From an uncultured Verrucomicrobiota bacterium (GTDB lineage: Bacteria > Verrucomicrobiota > Verrucomicrobiia > Limisphaerales > CAIMTB01), in contig CAIMTB010000587.1 of assembly GCA_903844265.1 (NCBI GenBank), positions 1 to 35,308 on the forward strand: a stretch of 35,308 nt of DNA, given 5' to 3'. A program made the position numbers and the translations under genes. Below, one piece after another: positions 26,769-35,171 of the stretch. The notes below the pieces were generated by a model, which ran no database searches, had not been told where the DNA came from, and was given only the letters and a program-made list of their open reading frames with translations. Within the stretch, counting starts at the first letter, position 1, and every line of letters begins with the position of its first letter.

Positions 26769-27626
26769 ATGCAACCTCCCCGCGTCCATCCGGCTGCCGT
26801 CGTTCGGCGCCGTTCGGCTTTCACCCTGATCGAACTGCTCGTCGTCATCGCGATCATCGCGATCCTTGCGAGCATGCTCCTGCCGGCCCTCGCCAAGGCG
26901 AAGAACAAGGCCACCGGTGCGGCCTGCCTCAACAACCAGAAGCAGATCCAGCTCGCCTGGCTCCTGTACGGGGACGACAACGACGACAAGATGCTGCCGA
27001 CGAGTTACCGGGGCGAAAAGGGCCAGATGGAGCTCGTCGCCGGCGGCTACTGGCTCGGGCCGACGCCGGCCATCGCCTCAGGCATCAAGCTCGATGTGGC
27101 CCTGCAGCGTGTCTACAATGGCCTGAGCAATTCGCCCCTCACGAAGTACGACTCCGCCTACGCCTCTTATCATTGCCCCGGCGATCTTCGCACGAAGAAG
27201 CGCAAGCCAGGCGCGGGCTGGGCCTACGACAGCTATTCCAAGGCCAACGGCATGGCGGGCATCGCATGGAACGGAGCCGAGGTCCTGTACACCAAGATGT
27301 CCGAGATCACCTCGCCCTCGCAGTCCTTCGTCTTCATCGAGGAATCCGACCCGCGCAGCTATAACAACGGCACCTGGGTCATCGATACCAACCCCCCCGG
27401 CTGGGTCGATCCGTTCGCCATCTTCCACGGCAACGTCTCCACGTTCTCCTTCGCTGACGGCCACGCCGAAAACCATCGCTGGCTCGATGGCGCGACCATC
27501 AAGGCCGCCACCGATTCCGCTGCCGGCGTCTCGAGCTTCTACTGGACGGGCGGCAACTCGAAGAACCCCGACTTCCGCTGGGTCCACTACCGGTACCGGT
27601 TCTCGAACTGGAAAGAGCTTCCCTGA
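26769..27626 (+). CDS. Prepilin-type N-terminal / H-x9-DG domain protein
   Basis: A 285-aa pseudopilin-like protein. A short basic leader precedes '[29 protein letters not shown]' in two parts: the FTLIELL methylation motif with Glu at +5, and a hydrophobic helix. The C-terminal part has an exact H-x9-DG motif: His then nine residues then Asp-Gly in '[16 protein letters not shown]'. Large paralogous families of this architecture are typical of Verrucomicrobia, Lentisphaerae and Planctomycetes, and their role (type II secretion-like surface fibres or substrate capture) is unproven. The ATG at 26769 puts the leader in the usual place; upstream open sequence is not used. It ends 36 bases from the convergent CotH gene. 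Confidence 0.93.
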   Translation: MQPPRVHPAAVVRRRSAFTLIELLVVIAIIAILASMLLPALAKAKNKATGAACLNNQKQIQLAWLLYGDDNDDKMLPTSYRGEKGQMELVAGGYWLGPTPAIASGIKLDVALQRVYNGLSNSPLTKYDSAYASYHCPGDLRTKKRKPGAGWAYDSYSKANGMAGIAWNGAEVLYTKMSEITSPSQSFVFIEESDPRSYNNGTWVIDTNPPGWVDPFAIFHGNVSTFSFADGHAENHRWLDGATIKAATDSAAGVSSFYWTGGNSKNPDFRWVHYRYRFSNWKELP

Positions 27627-27662
27627 GAGTCCTCTCGTCGAACGCATCACCGGTCCGGCCCG

Positions 27663-30600
27663 TCACCATCGCTGCACGCTGGCCCGGAGAAACACCGCGC
27701 GGCGAGCGCTCGGCGGCGTTCCCCAGGTCTCCAATCCCTGACCCTCGCCGGTCACCCGCCTGACCCTTGGCACGGCGGGTGACCACAACTGCAGGTCGTC
27801 GGACACCTCCACGCGGATACGGACATCGTCGGCGGCGAGGCTTCGCGGAAGGGTGAGCGTGAACCAGCCTTCGCCGTCGATCCCTCCCTGCGCCATGTGC
27901 GGACCTTGCCCCGCATCGTTGTCGGATGTCCCCATCGCGTACTCCAGCAAGGCGGGTACACCGTCGTGGTCGGCGTCCGCCATCGGATCCCCCACGAAGA
28001 CCGTGGCATCGGACGTCCCGGGCGTGCCGTAGGCCTGGACGCTTGCGCGCCACGCCTCGGGGTTCTCGAGACCGAGCTCCGGGTGCGCGAGGACGAGCGA
28101 ATGACCTCCGCTGCTCGCCGTTTCGGACCAGATGTTCCCGGCATCAAGCCTGAACGAAGTCACCGTGACGCCCCCGGCGTTGAGCAGGGTGAGTGTCTCC
28201 CCGTTGCTCTTCAGGCGACCCGAGAAGATGCCGGCGACCTGGATCTCGAGCCCGTGTCGCTTCCGGAATCCATACATGTCGTTGACGAGCACCAATCGCC
28301 CACCCGGGGCGAGAGCCGTGTCGTGATCGTCGGGAAACCGGAAGCGAACAGCGTTGGTGAGGCTCGCGCCCCGAAGATTGACCGCGTGCGGGCTGATGTT
28401 CTGCAGTTCGAGATATTCGGAGGCGTTGGTGGAGGGTGGATGGAAGAGCAGTTCGCGGACGAGCACCTCACCGGGGGCGAGGGGTTCTGGCGAGGTTTGG
28501 AAGAACGCCTCGTTCAGGGCCGACCACTGCGTTGCATTCCGCGCGCGGGCCTTGACCAGCGAATTGCCACCGACCTGAAACGCCGGAGGTCCGGGAGCCA
28601 GGGCACGATCCAGGATCAGCTCGAGATCGAAGCTGGCATCGCTGGTGGTCGGACCGGATTGATGGAGTTCGACCGCGAGGGTGTTGGTGCCGAGGCTGAA
28701 CACATTCGACGGGAGCGCGAACGAGGCGAATCCCTGTCCGTCATCGGAGGCGTTGCTGGCCAGCGTGGTGCCGGTGACGGTGCCGATGGGCATCGAACTT
28801 CGCAGGATTTCCGAGCCGTTGAGATACACGATGGCGCCGTCGTCGCACTTCAGCCGGAGGCTTGCCCCAATCACGTCCGTCAGCCTGGACACCACGAATC
28901 GATGCCGGAAATAGGACGAGGTCCATTTTGCCGTGGCCTGGCCGAAGGGAATCACCGTGGCCTCGTCGCCCTCACCGTATCCCAGTTGGGCGACACCTTC
29001 CGACCACGCACCCTCAATGAAATCCGGGTGCTTCCAGTTGGCGGCGGACCAGGCGGGATTCCCGGCCACGAGATCGCTGGATCCAAGCCCCGTCGCATCG
29101 GTGAACCACCGCCAGCGCGCGCCTGCGGGCACGACGGATTCCGCGCCGCCGCTGGTTCCGGTCTTGAATTCCACCGCGGACGGTGAGACCGCGCCGCCCG
29201 GCAGGCGCGGATCCGAGCCGTCGGTGGTGTACCAGATCGAGGCGCCGTTGGGACCGACGAATCGCGGGGCAAAGCCGTTGGTCACCCGCCCGCCCTGTCG
29301 CGACAGCGTGGGCGCAGCCAGCGCGGGATAGAAACCGGCGCCCCGGAACTCCGACAGGACGGCGCCGGTCCGCGAGGGGAACCAGGAATTGAGCACCGAA
29401 TCCCGGCGGGCGACCCATTCGGTGGGTGAGAGATAACCCCAGCGGGCGGACTCCGCGAGGAAGGCGCGCTCGAGTTCGGCGCAGCGCAGGCGCAGGCGGG
29501 CGGCGTTGCGCGCGGGCGTGAGTGCGCCGTCATTGAACAACGCCTTCTGGATGCGGTCCGCGAGCAGGAGCCGGTACTCCGGGTCGCCGCCAGCAAAGAG
29601 CATGGAGAAAAGACTGCCCGGACCGTCGCCAGCCTGGCGACCCGGCGAACCGCGTGCGGTCCGGTTGCCGGAAGCACAGTATTGCGGGATGCACAGCCAG
29701 CCGTCGGCGTCGTTGAGATAGAATTTGAAGCCACTGCCCGGGGCGCTCGGACCCACGCATCGGTACTCGTCCTCCGCACCACCAAACATCCACATGATCA
29801 TGTAGTCGACGAACTGCGGGACATCGAGCAACTGCCTCGCTGCGGTGAAATCCTTGCGGATGGACTTCAGCCTGGTCCAGGTCGCGCCTGTGCCGTCGTA
29901 GGGAGTGCCCGGGTCGGCCCAACCCCCGACATTCCAGTTGCCATTGATGGACTCATAGACCTCCTTGGGGCCGCCGAGATACGATTGGTGCATGGCGGCA
30001 CCCCAGCGCTCGCGGAGATGATAGACACCCCAATAGGTGCCATTGAGATAGAGATGAACCCATCGCCCATGCGGATTGAGCTGGCCCATCGCGAGAAGGG
30101 TGTCGTCCGTGAATATGTTCGAGAGATAGAACCCGCGCATGACCATGTCATGCGAGCAGTTCCGGAGCTCGATCTGGTCGAAGTCGGACGCCGCCTCCAG
30201 ACCCCGGTCGAACCCCGCGAAAAGCGGCGCCCGGAATCGGCTGGCTCCATATTCAGCCCGGAAATAGAGCCGGAAACTCTTCTTGGCGAAATCGGTATAG
30301 GCCCCGCCGAAATGCTGGATGCCACAGTCGATCTGCCGCGCGGGAGCATTCGTGGCCTCGCCGGACGAGGGGATCCACTCGAGCGAAACACCCACTTCCG
30401 TGGTGTCGTTGATGGTGGCGGTGGTGACCAGCGAGAACGTGGGAAGGTCGCGCAGGGACTGCGGTAGCTGCGGTCGGTAGATGGCGTTGGTGGTCACGGC
30501 TTTCCGCATGACCGATGAGGCGATGATGTTCGAAGGAAAAAGGTACGTCTGGGTGTCCACGTCCGTCGGTGCCCACCCGTCCTTGAAGGCGGCAGACCGC

Positions 30601-32042
30601 AGGATGGTGGTGTTGGTGATGGTGACCGGGCCGGCGTAGACCTGGCCATGGCTCGAGGTCGGCGCCGTGCGGTCCGTGGTGTATCGAATCACCGCACCCG
30701 CCGTGGCGGTGGTGAGTTCGATGACCACCGGCGCGTCATAAATTCCGCGGTCCCGGCTGAACTTCGTGTCGGCAACGACCCCGGCGAACGCAGGGCCGTT
30801 GGTCGCCCCCGGTGTTGCCGGCCGAAGATATCCAATCTTGCCGTCGCTCCCCAGGCCGTAGCCCACGCCGGCGGGTTGCCTGGGATAGATCGCCGTGGCC
30901 GGGTAGTCTGACGGGTATTGGCCCAGGACGGTCCGGCCGTCGCGATCGACAAGCGCAAGATAACCACCTGACGCGCGCAGTTGGAAATTGGCATGGAGTT
31001 CGTTCGTCGGGTCGCTGCGATCCTTGCCCGAGGCGAACACCAGAAGATGGCCGCGGGGCGGGATCCGGGCATCCGGAAGTAGCCATCGCGTGCCCAGGGT
31101 CGGGTCGTCGGTCAGTGAGTAACCGGTGAGGGATAGGGAAAAGCGATTGGGATTCCTCAGTTCGATCCAATCGGATGTGTCTCCATCCGCGTCGCGCAGG
31201 CCCGAGGAGTTGCTGGCCACGAACTCGGTGAGAACCGGTGGAGCCAACGGCACGTCGACACCGATCGTCACGGTGGCGCTGCTGGCGCCGTTGATGTTCG
31301 TCGCGATCAAGGTGTAGGTCGTGGTCGCGGTGGGGGAGATGAACATCGTTCCGCTGGCGGCATTCACCCCCCCGCCACCCGGCGAAATGGAGGCGCCGGT
31401 GGCGTTGGCTATCTCCCATTGCAACATCGTCGCTTCGCCCGATCGGAGCGAATCCTCGCCCGCCGCGAACCGCCGGATCGACGGCAACTCCCCCCCGTAG
31501 ACTTCAATCTCGGCGAGCTGGGGATTGTAGGCCGCACCGGATTCATTGATGACCCTCACAAAGCGCCCCGAAAAGTCGCCCCCTGGATCAAGGTCCGCCG
31601 TGATGATGTCGATGCCGCCCACGCCGGAGTTCGATGCGTCGGCGCGGAGGTGGCCGGTCCACTGAAGTCGTCCCGGAGAGGCGCCGCCACCATCCGTCCA
31701 GATCTCGACCCGGCATTGGGTAAGGCGCTCGCTGCAGCAACCATCGTCGCGGTTCCTCAACAGGACCCGGTCGAGATGTCGCGTGCCGCCGAGATCGACC
31801 TCGTAGTAGAACCCAAGGGTGCCGGTGTCAGCGGCAGGGTGCGTGAAGGTCGCAGGATCGCCGTCGGTCAGTGCTGCGGGCTTGAAGCTTCCCCAGTTGG
31901 CTCCCGAGGAGACGACGGGTTGGTTGAGCGCGAGATTCGGGGAACTGGGGCTCCCGGCCCAGGCCACCCCGCTCCCGGACGACAACGCGAACGCGATGGT
32001 GATGAAAGCCAGATGGACCGCAGCTGCAACAGGATGGGTCAT
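27663..32042 (-). CDS. Giant secreted CotH-family protein with discoidin and lamin-tail domains
   Basis: A 1459-aa protein. Signal peptide about 1-29; discoidin-like (F5/8 type C) domain about 33-185 with 'NLALNQPVVSSGANWG' and 'SGRFVRVINESGAAYNPQLAEIEVYGG'; an Ig-like segment to about 265; lamin-tail domain about 270-400 ('SDWIELRNPNRFSLSLTGYSL'); a chitobiase-like Ig segment near 450 ('VIRYTTDRTAPT'); CotH-like domain about 535-830 ('WGVYHLRERWG', 'FKFYLNDADGW'); a second chitobiase-like segment; a second lamin-tail domain about 1190-1340; and a C-terminal 'DADHDGVPALLEYAMGT' segment. CotH proteins can be atypical secreted kinases; here a surface or matrix role is inferred. The start is the ATG at 32042, just before the signal. 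Open sequence further upstream is a translated repeat and is rejected. Confidence 0.88.
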   Translation of the reverse strand: MTHPVAAAVHLAFITIAFALSSGSGVAWAGSPSSPNLALNQPVVSSGANWGSFKPAALTDGDPATFTHPAADTGTLGFYYEVDLGGTRHLDRVLLRNRDDGCCSERLTQCRVEIWTDGGGASPGRLQWTGHLRADASNSGVGGIDIITADLDPGGDFSGRFVRVINESGAAYNPQLAEIEVYGGELPSIRRFAAGEDSLRSGEATMLQWEIANATGASISPGGGGVNAASGTMFISPTATTTYTLIATNINGASSATVTIGVDVPLAPPVLTEFVASNSSGLRDADGDTSDWIELRNPNRFSLSLTGYSLTDDPTLGTRWLLPDARIPPRGHLLVFASGKDRSDPTNELHANFQLRASGGYLALVDRDGRTVLGQYPSDYPATAIYPRQPAGVGYGLGSDGKIGYLRPATPGATNGPAFAGVVADTKFSRDRGIYDAPVVIELTTATAGAVIRYTTDRTAPTSSHGQVYAGPVTITNTTILRSAAFKDGWAPTDVDTQTYLFPSNIIASSVMRKAVTTNAIYRPQLPQSLRDLPTFSLVTTATINDTTEVGVSLEWIPSSGEATNAPARQIDCGIQHFGGAYTDFAKKSFRLYFRAEYGASRFRAPLFAGFDRGLEAASDFDQIELRNCSHDMVMRGFYLSNIFTDDTLLAMGQLNPHGRWVHLYLNGTYWGVYHLRERWGAAMHQSYLGGPKEVYESINGNWNVGGWADPGTPYDGTGATWTRLKSIRKDFTAARQLLDVPQFVDYMIMWMFGGAEDEYRCVGPSAPGSGFKFYLNDADGWLCIPQYCASGNRTARGSPGRQAGDGPGSLFSMLFAGGDPEYRLLLADRIQKALFNDGALTPARNAARLRLRCAELERAFLAESARWGYLSPTEWVARRDSVLNSWFPSRTGAVLSEFRGAGFYPALAAPTLSRQGGRVTNGFAPRFVGPNGASIWYTTDGSDPRLPGGAVSPSAVEFKTGTSGGAESVVPAGARWRWFTDATGLGSSDLVAGNPAWSAANWKHPDFIEGAWSEGVAQLGYGEGDEATVIPFGQATAKWTSSYFRHRFVVSRLTDVIGASLRLKCDDGAIVYLNGSEILRSSMPIGTVTGTTLASNASDDGQGFASFALPSNVFSLGTNTLAVELHQSGPTTSDASFDLELILDRALAPGPPAFQVGGNSLVKARARNATQWSALNEAFFQTSPEPLAPGEVLVRELLFHPPSTNASEYLELQNISPHAVNLRGASLTNAVRFRFPDDHDTALAPGGRLVLVNDMYGFRKRHGLEIQVAGIFSGRLKSNGETLTLLNAGGVTVTSFRLDAGNIWSETASSGGHSLVLAHPELGLENPEAWRASVQAYGTPGTSDATVFVGDPMADADHDGVPALLEYAMGTSDNDAGQGPHMAQGGIDGEGWFTLTLPRSLAADDVRIRVEVSDDLQLWSPAVPRVRRVTGEGQGLETWGTPPSARRAVFLRASVQRW

Positions 32043-32077
32043 GCAACGACCCCACTGTATCACACCACGGCCGCCGC

Positions 32078-32141
32078 GGTGCATCCAGAGAGTGATGGGC
32101 AGGGCGCGTACGCGCCGCCCACCGACAACTCGGCGATGCAC
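32078..32141. repeat. Intergenic palindromic repeat, copy B1 (short form)
   Basis: A 64-base palindrome opening with GGTGCATC and closing with GATGCAC. Its centre is GGCGCGTACGCGCC flanked by GGGC/GCCC. The right arm ACCGACAACTCGGCGATGCA is identical to 20261-20280 of copy A. It looks like an internally deleted relative of that element. Confidence 0.7.
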
Positions 32142-32142
32142 T

Positions 32143-32246
32143 GCACCCTCCCCGAGCCACCCACAGACTGACGGTAGGGCGTGCACTCCGCTGCGCGCCG
32201 TCCTTTTCGCGGACACACCCAGACACGGATCCTCGGAGAGGCCGCC
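32143..32246. repeat. Intergenic repeat, copy B2
   Basis: It follows B1 directly. It matches copy A from 20160 to about 20259: the block CTGACGGTAGGGCG at 32168-32181 is exact, as is CTCCGCTGCGCGCCGTCC, and CCTCGGAGAGGC recurs at 32231-32242. The right inverted arm of copy A is missing here, because that sequence lies upstream in B1. Confidence 0.7.
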
Positions 32247-32366
32247 GTGACCGCGACCGCAGCGTCTTGCGCGCGGCTCCTGACCACCCTCCAAAACGCG
32301 GTACGTACGTACAACCACTGAGGCCGGTATCAGGGCTTCTACGGATTTCACGCGATGTAGAACCAC

Positions 32367-32582
32367 TTGGAATACAGATACTTAACTAATCTAGGGAATG
32401 CCACTATCTGTAAAAATATCATGAATCTAGTTAGTCCTATTACCCCATTGACTGGAGGGGCTGAGTCTGGGCTAATCCTTGCGTTGACGCTGACTGGATT
32501 CTTGGACTGCTACCGACGCGAGTGGGGCCTTTTCAACGGCTTTATCGACAGTGGGCAGGCGAAGGCCGAAGGCATGAAATGA
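32367..32582 (+). CDS. Possible leader ORF before the S8 protease
   Basis: A 71-codon open frame from a TTG, or 53 codons from the ATG at 32421, ends in an ATGA overlap with the protease start. It contains a short hydrophobic run ('GLILALTLTGFLDC') but matches no family I know and has no clear ribosome site. The overlap would allow translational coupling. It may equally be chance in a leader. Listed as doubtful. Confidence 0.2.
   Translation: MEYRYLTNLGNATICKNIMNLVSPITPLTGGAESGLILALTLTGFLDCYRREWGLFNGFIDSGQAKAEGMK
32448..32476 (+). promoter_or_regulatory. Candidate sigma-70-like promoter for the S8 protease
   Basis: TTGACT at 32448-32453 and GCTAAT at 32471-32476 are separated by exactly 17 bases. 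They lie in the AT-richer part of the gap, about 100 bases before the protease ATG. A second TTGACG at 32484-32489 has a poorer -10. Prediction by pattern only. Confidence 0.35.
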
Positions 32583-35164
32583 AAATCTACAATAAAATCT
32601 CGGCGTGGATGTTGTCCATCCTCGCTGCCGGGATGCTCGTATCCCCGTTGACCCGCGCTGACGACGATCGGGAGCGCGTGGATGTCATCATCCAGGCGGG
32701 TTCCGAGTCGGACACGATCAGTGAATGGGTGGAGTCGAATGGCGGGGCCGTCCGTTATCGGTATCAGAACGTGTCAGCCCTCGCGGTGAGCATTCCTGCC
32801 AGCCAATTGACCGCCCTCAGCCAGGTGGTGGGGGTCGCCTTGGTCGAGCGCGATCGGTTGTTCAATCTGCATGACGATCTGGGTCGGGATCCCGAGGGAT
32901 TGCCGGAGGCTCTGGCTCAGGTGGATCCATCCGAGTACGAAGTGGAGGCGTTGGATCCCGGCACCGAAATCGCCGCGGACGCCCTGAGCGCGAATGCGGT
33001 GATCGCGGACGGCTACGCGAATTATATCTACTCGGGAGCTGTCAGCGTCTGGCCCCAGATCGGGAAAGGGGCCGGGTCCGTGGTTGCCGTGGTCGACTCA
33101 GGCGTGGCCCGCAACGCCCCACTCTTCAATGCCGTCATTGGCGCCCCCGGGTTTCCCAACGGATACAATGCCTATCCGGATGGCTTTGCAGCCACCGACC
33201 CCAGCAATTTCTGGCATGGCACGGTCGTCGCCGAAGTCATCGCAGGCTCGGCCACGGTGACGATCAGTAGTCCCGCCAACCCCCTCTACAAGGCGATCGC
33301 CGCCTACCTCCCGCTCTGTCGTCCGGTGGTGCCCGGCTCGAAGATGACGGTTTTCTTCAAGGGACAGGCGCCCGAGGCGAGGATTTATCCGGTCAAGGTG
33401 TTCCCTCATTCCGGCGCCGGAACGCCTACCTCTGTGATCCTCGACGGACTGGATCACGTGCTCACGTTGAAGAAGACGGGGCTGCTCGACATCGATATCG
33501 TCAACCTGAGCCTGGGTGGGCCAACGGTGGCGGATGGACTGAACACGCTGGACCGATTTCTGGCCGAACTCACCACCGCCAACATTCTGGTGGTCACCTC
33601 CGCTGGCAATGATGGTCCCGCGCCGAACTCGGTCGGATCACCCGCCACATCCTTCAGCGCATTGCGTGTTGGAGGTCTGGATTACCCTGAAACCTCGAGG
33701 GTTTACTATGAGTATCTGGGGCTGATCTCCAAGGACAAGGCGCCGGGAATGGCGATGATCATGAGGCCCACGGACGAGGTTCGCGTCGCGAATTTTTCTG
33801 CCCGCGGCCCCTTGAGCGACGGCCGCTTGGGTCCTGAGATTTCCGCGCTTGGACTGTGGAACTTCGGTCTCACTCCGGGAAATGCCCTGACCTGGGTGTC
33901 GGGGACCTCCTTTTCTGCGCCAGCCGTGGCGGGAGCCGCCGCTCTCCTGAACTCGTATTGGGAAAGCCTGGGGAACGAGACCGCGCCCGGCATCCTGCGA
34001 AACGTCCTCCTCAGCGGAGCCAACCCAAACCTGGTCGGCGCACAATGGAGTGACGCGAACGCCCAAGGTTATGGCGCGCTGGATGTTGTCGCCGCCCTCA
34101 ACAATCTGAAGAACAACTTCCTGGCCGCACCTCCCCTGAAGGACGGCGGTCGCTTGCAGGCGAACATCCTCGTGGATGTGGAGCGGCACGACGAGGAGGG
34201 CTCCTCCCATGATTCCGAGGAATCGCACGGGGTGGCCTCGGGCGAAACCAGGGACAAGATTACCGAGACCCGAAGCAACCAGGGCGAGTCCGACAGCAGG
34301 AAAACCGAGTCCAAGACCAAGGAAACTGAGTCCAGCGACAAGGTCGCCACGGCCAGGCCGAGGGACACTGACGCCAAGGGCAAGGGGACCGAGTCCAAGA
34401 CCAGGGAAGCCGAGGTAAAGGACGCGGAGGAGGAATCCGTCCGGTCGAAAATATGGGAGAGCGGAGTGGTTACTCTGGGGCCGGCACAGACTTACGATAC
34501 GGTATTGGCGATTGGGGAGAAGACCAGTCAGGTCACGGTCGAGGTGTTCGATATTCAGGCGCCCAACAACTTGGCAAGGGCGATTTATCCCAACGCCTTG
34601 GAGGTTCATGTCCAGAGTGCCAAGAGAGGGGCGTTTGCTCAGCCTGTGGCCCGTTATTGGTACCCCTACGTGCAAGGTGCCGCGTTCACCGTCAACATCG
34701 CCGATGGCCTGTGGACCTTCGCCGGGACCCCCGTGGCCTCCCAACCGATGGAGCCAGGCCTGATGAAGATCACGCTTGCAGGCGACTACGTGAACGAATC
34801 CCCGGTGTCGTTCAAGATGCGTGTCACACGGGTCAGTGGCCTCAAGGAACATGAGGAGCCTATCGCTGAGGGTGATCTTTTGATGGGCGGCAAGAGGACG
34901 ATCGCGATCGACATACCTGAGGGCACGAAGGCGGCCACGTTGGATCTTTGCTGGGAACATGACTGGAGCCGTTTTCCGACCAGCGATTTCGACATGCTCG
35001 TCCAGGACGCTGCGGGAGCCACAGTCAGCACTGCCGGGTCAACTTTGAACGCGCCCGAGCGGACGATACTCACCAACCCTGCGCCAGGGCGGTACTACGT
35101 CGTCGTCAGTGCGTCCGAGGTCTACACCGAGGATTCCTTCAAGCTCTACATGACCCTTCAGTGA
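32579..35164 (+). CDS. Secreted S8 (subtilisin-like) serine protease with charged linker
   Basis: An 861-aa protein. Signal peptide 1-27; inhibitor-like propeptide about 33-97; S8 catalytic domain about 160-510 with the full set of active residues: Asp173 ('VVDSG'), His213 ('FWHGTVVA'), Asn344 of the oxyanion hole ('SAGNDGP') and Ser444 ('SGTSFSAP'). Residues about 530-625 are a low-complexity Glu/Lys/Ser/Thr/Asp-rich linker with two near-identical 9-residue units. The C-terminus, about 770-861, resembles a pre-peptidase beta-sandwich ('FDMLVQDAAGATVSTAGS', 'GRYYVVVSASE'). The ATG at 32579 is chosen because it begins the signal peptide and has AAGG six bases upstream. Probably extracellular; the target is unknown. 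The long linker is unusual for the family. Confidence 0.93.
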   Translation: MKIYNKISAWMLSILAAGMLVSPLTRADDDRERVDVIIQAGSESDTISEWVESNGGAVRYRYQNVSALAVSIPASQLTALSQVVGVALVERDRLFNLHDDLGRDPEGLPEALAQVDPSEYEVEALDPGTEIAADALSANAVIADGYANYIYSGAVSVWPQIGKGAGSVVAVVDSGVARNAPLFNAVIGAPGFPNGYNAYPDGFAATDPSNFWHGTVVAEVIAGSATVTISSPANPLYKAIAAYLPLCRPVVPGSKMTVFFKGQAPEARIYPVKVFPHSGAGTPTSVILDGLDHVLTLKKTGLLDIDIVNLSLGGPTVADGLNTLDRFLAELTTANILVVTSAGNDGPAPNSVGSPATSFSALRVGGLDYPETSRVYYEYLGLISKDKAPGMAMIMRPTDEVRVANFSARGPLSDGRLGPEISALGLWNFGLTPGNALTWVSGTSFSAPAVAGAAALLNSYWESLGNETAPGILRNVLLSGANPNLVGAQWSDANAQGYGALDVVAALNNLKNNFLAAPPLKDGGRLQANILVDVERHDEEGSSHDSEESHGVASGETRDKITETRSNQGESDSRKTESKTKETESSDKVATARPRDTDAKGKGTESKTREAEVKDAEEESVRSKIWESGVVTLGPAQTYDTVLAIGEKTSQVTVEVFDIQAPNNLARAIYPNALEVHVQSAKRGAFAQPVARYWYPYVQGAAFTVNIADGLWTFAGTPVASQPMEPGLMKITLAGDYVNESPVSFKMRVTRVSGLKEHEEPIAEGDLLMGGKRTIAIDIPEGTKAATLDLCWEHDWSRFPTSDFDMLVQDAAGATVSTAGSTLNAPERTILTNPAPGRYYVVVSASEVYTEDSFKLYMTLQ
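34304..34414 (+). repeat. Coding repeat in the protease linker
   Basis: Two 27-base units, 34304-34330 and 34388-34414, differ at three positions and encode TESKTKETE and TESKTREAE. They are in frame, 84 bases apart, with degenerate 'ESK/DSRK' relatives between and before them. This points to expansion of the linker by short duplications. Confidence 0.6.
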
Positions 35165-35171
35165 CCCGCAG

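Larger units (their letters stand above)
32043..32578. other. 536-base intergenic region
   Basis: It separates the divergent CotH and S8 protease genes. The left half (to about 32310) is GC-rich and carries two repeat modules (B1 and B2). A perfect 12-base palindrome, GTACGTACGTAC, is at 32301-32312. The right half (about 32340-32480) is clearly richer in A and T than the rest of the window and contains a possible promoter. I see no tRNA, riboswitch or convincing protein gene. Confidence 0.7.

Noticed and set aside
32301-32312. GTACGTACGTAC as an operator
   Set aside because: A perfect 12-base palindrome, but a simple tetranucleotide run with no second copy and no regulator gene nearby; kept only as a note in the intergenic entry.
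32043-32366. N-terminal extension of the CotH gene upstream of the ATG at 32042
   Set aside because: It would translate the palindromic repeat and place the signal peptide about 100 residues inside the protein.
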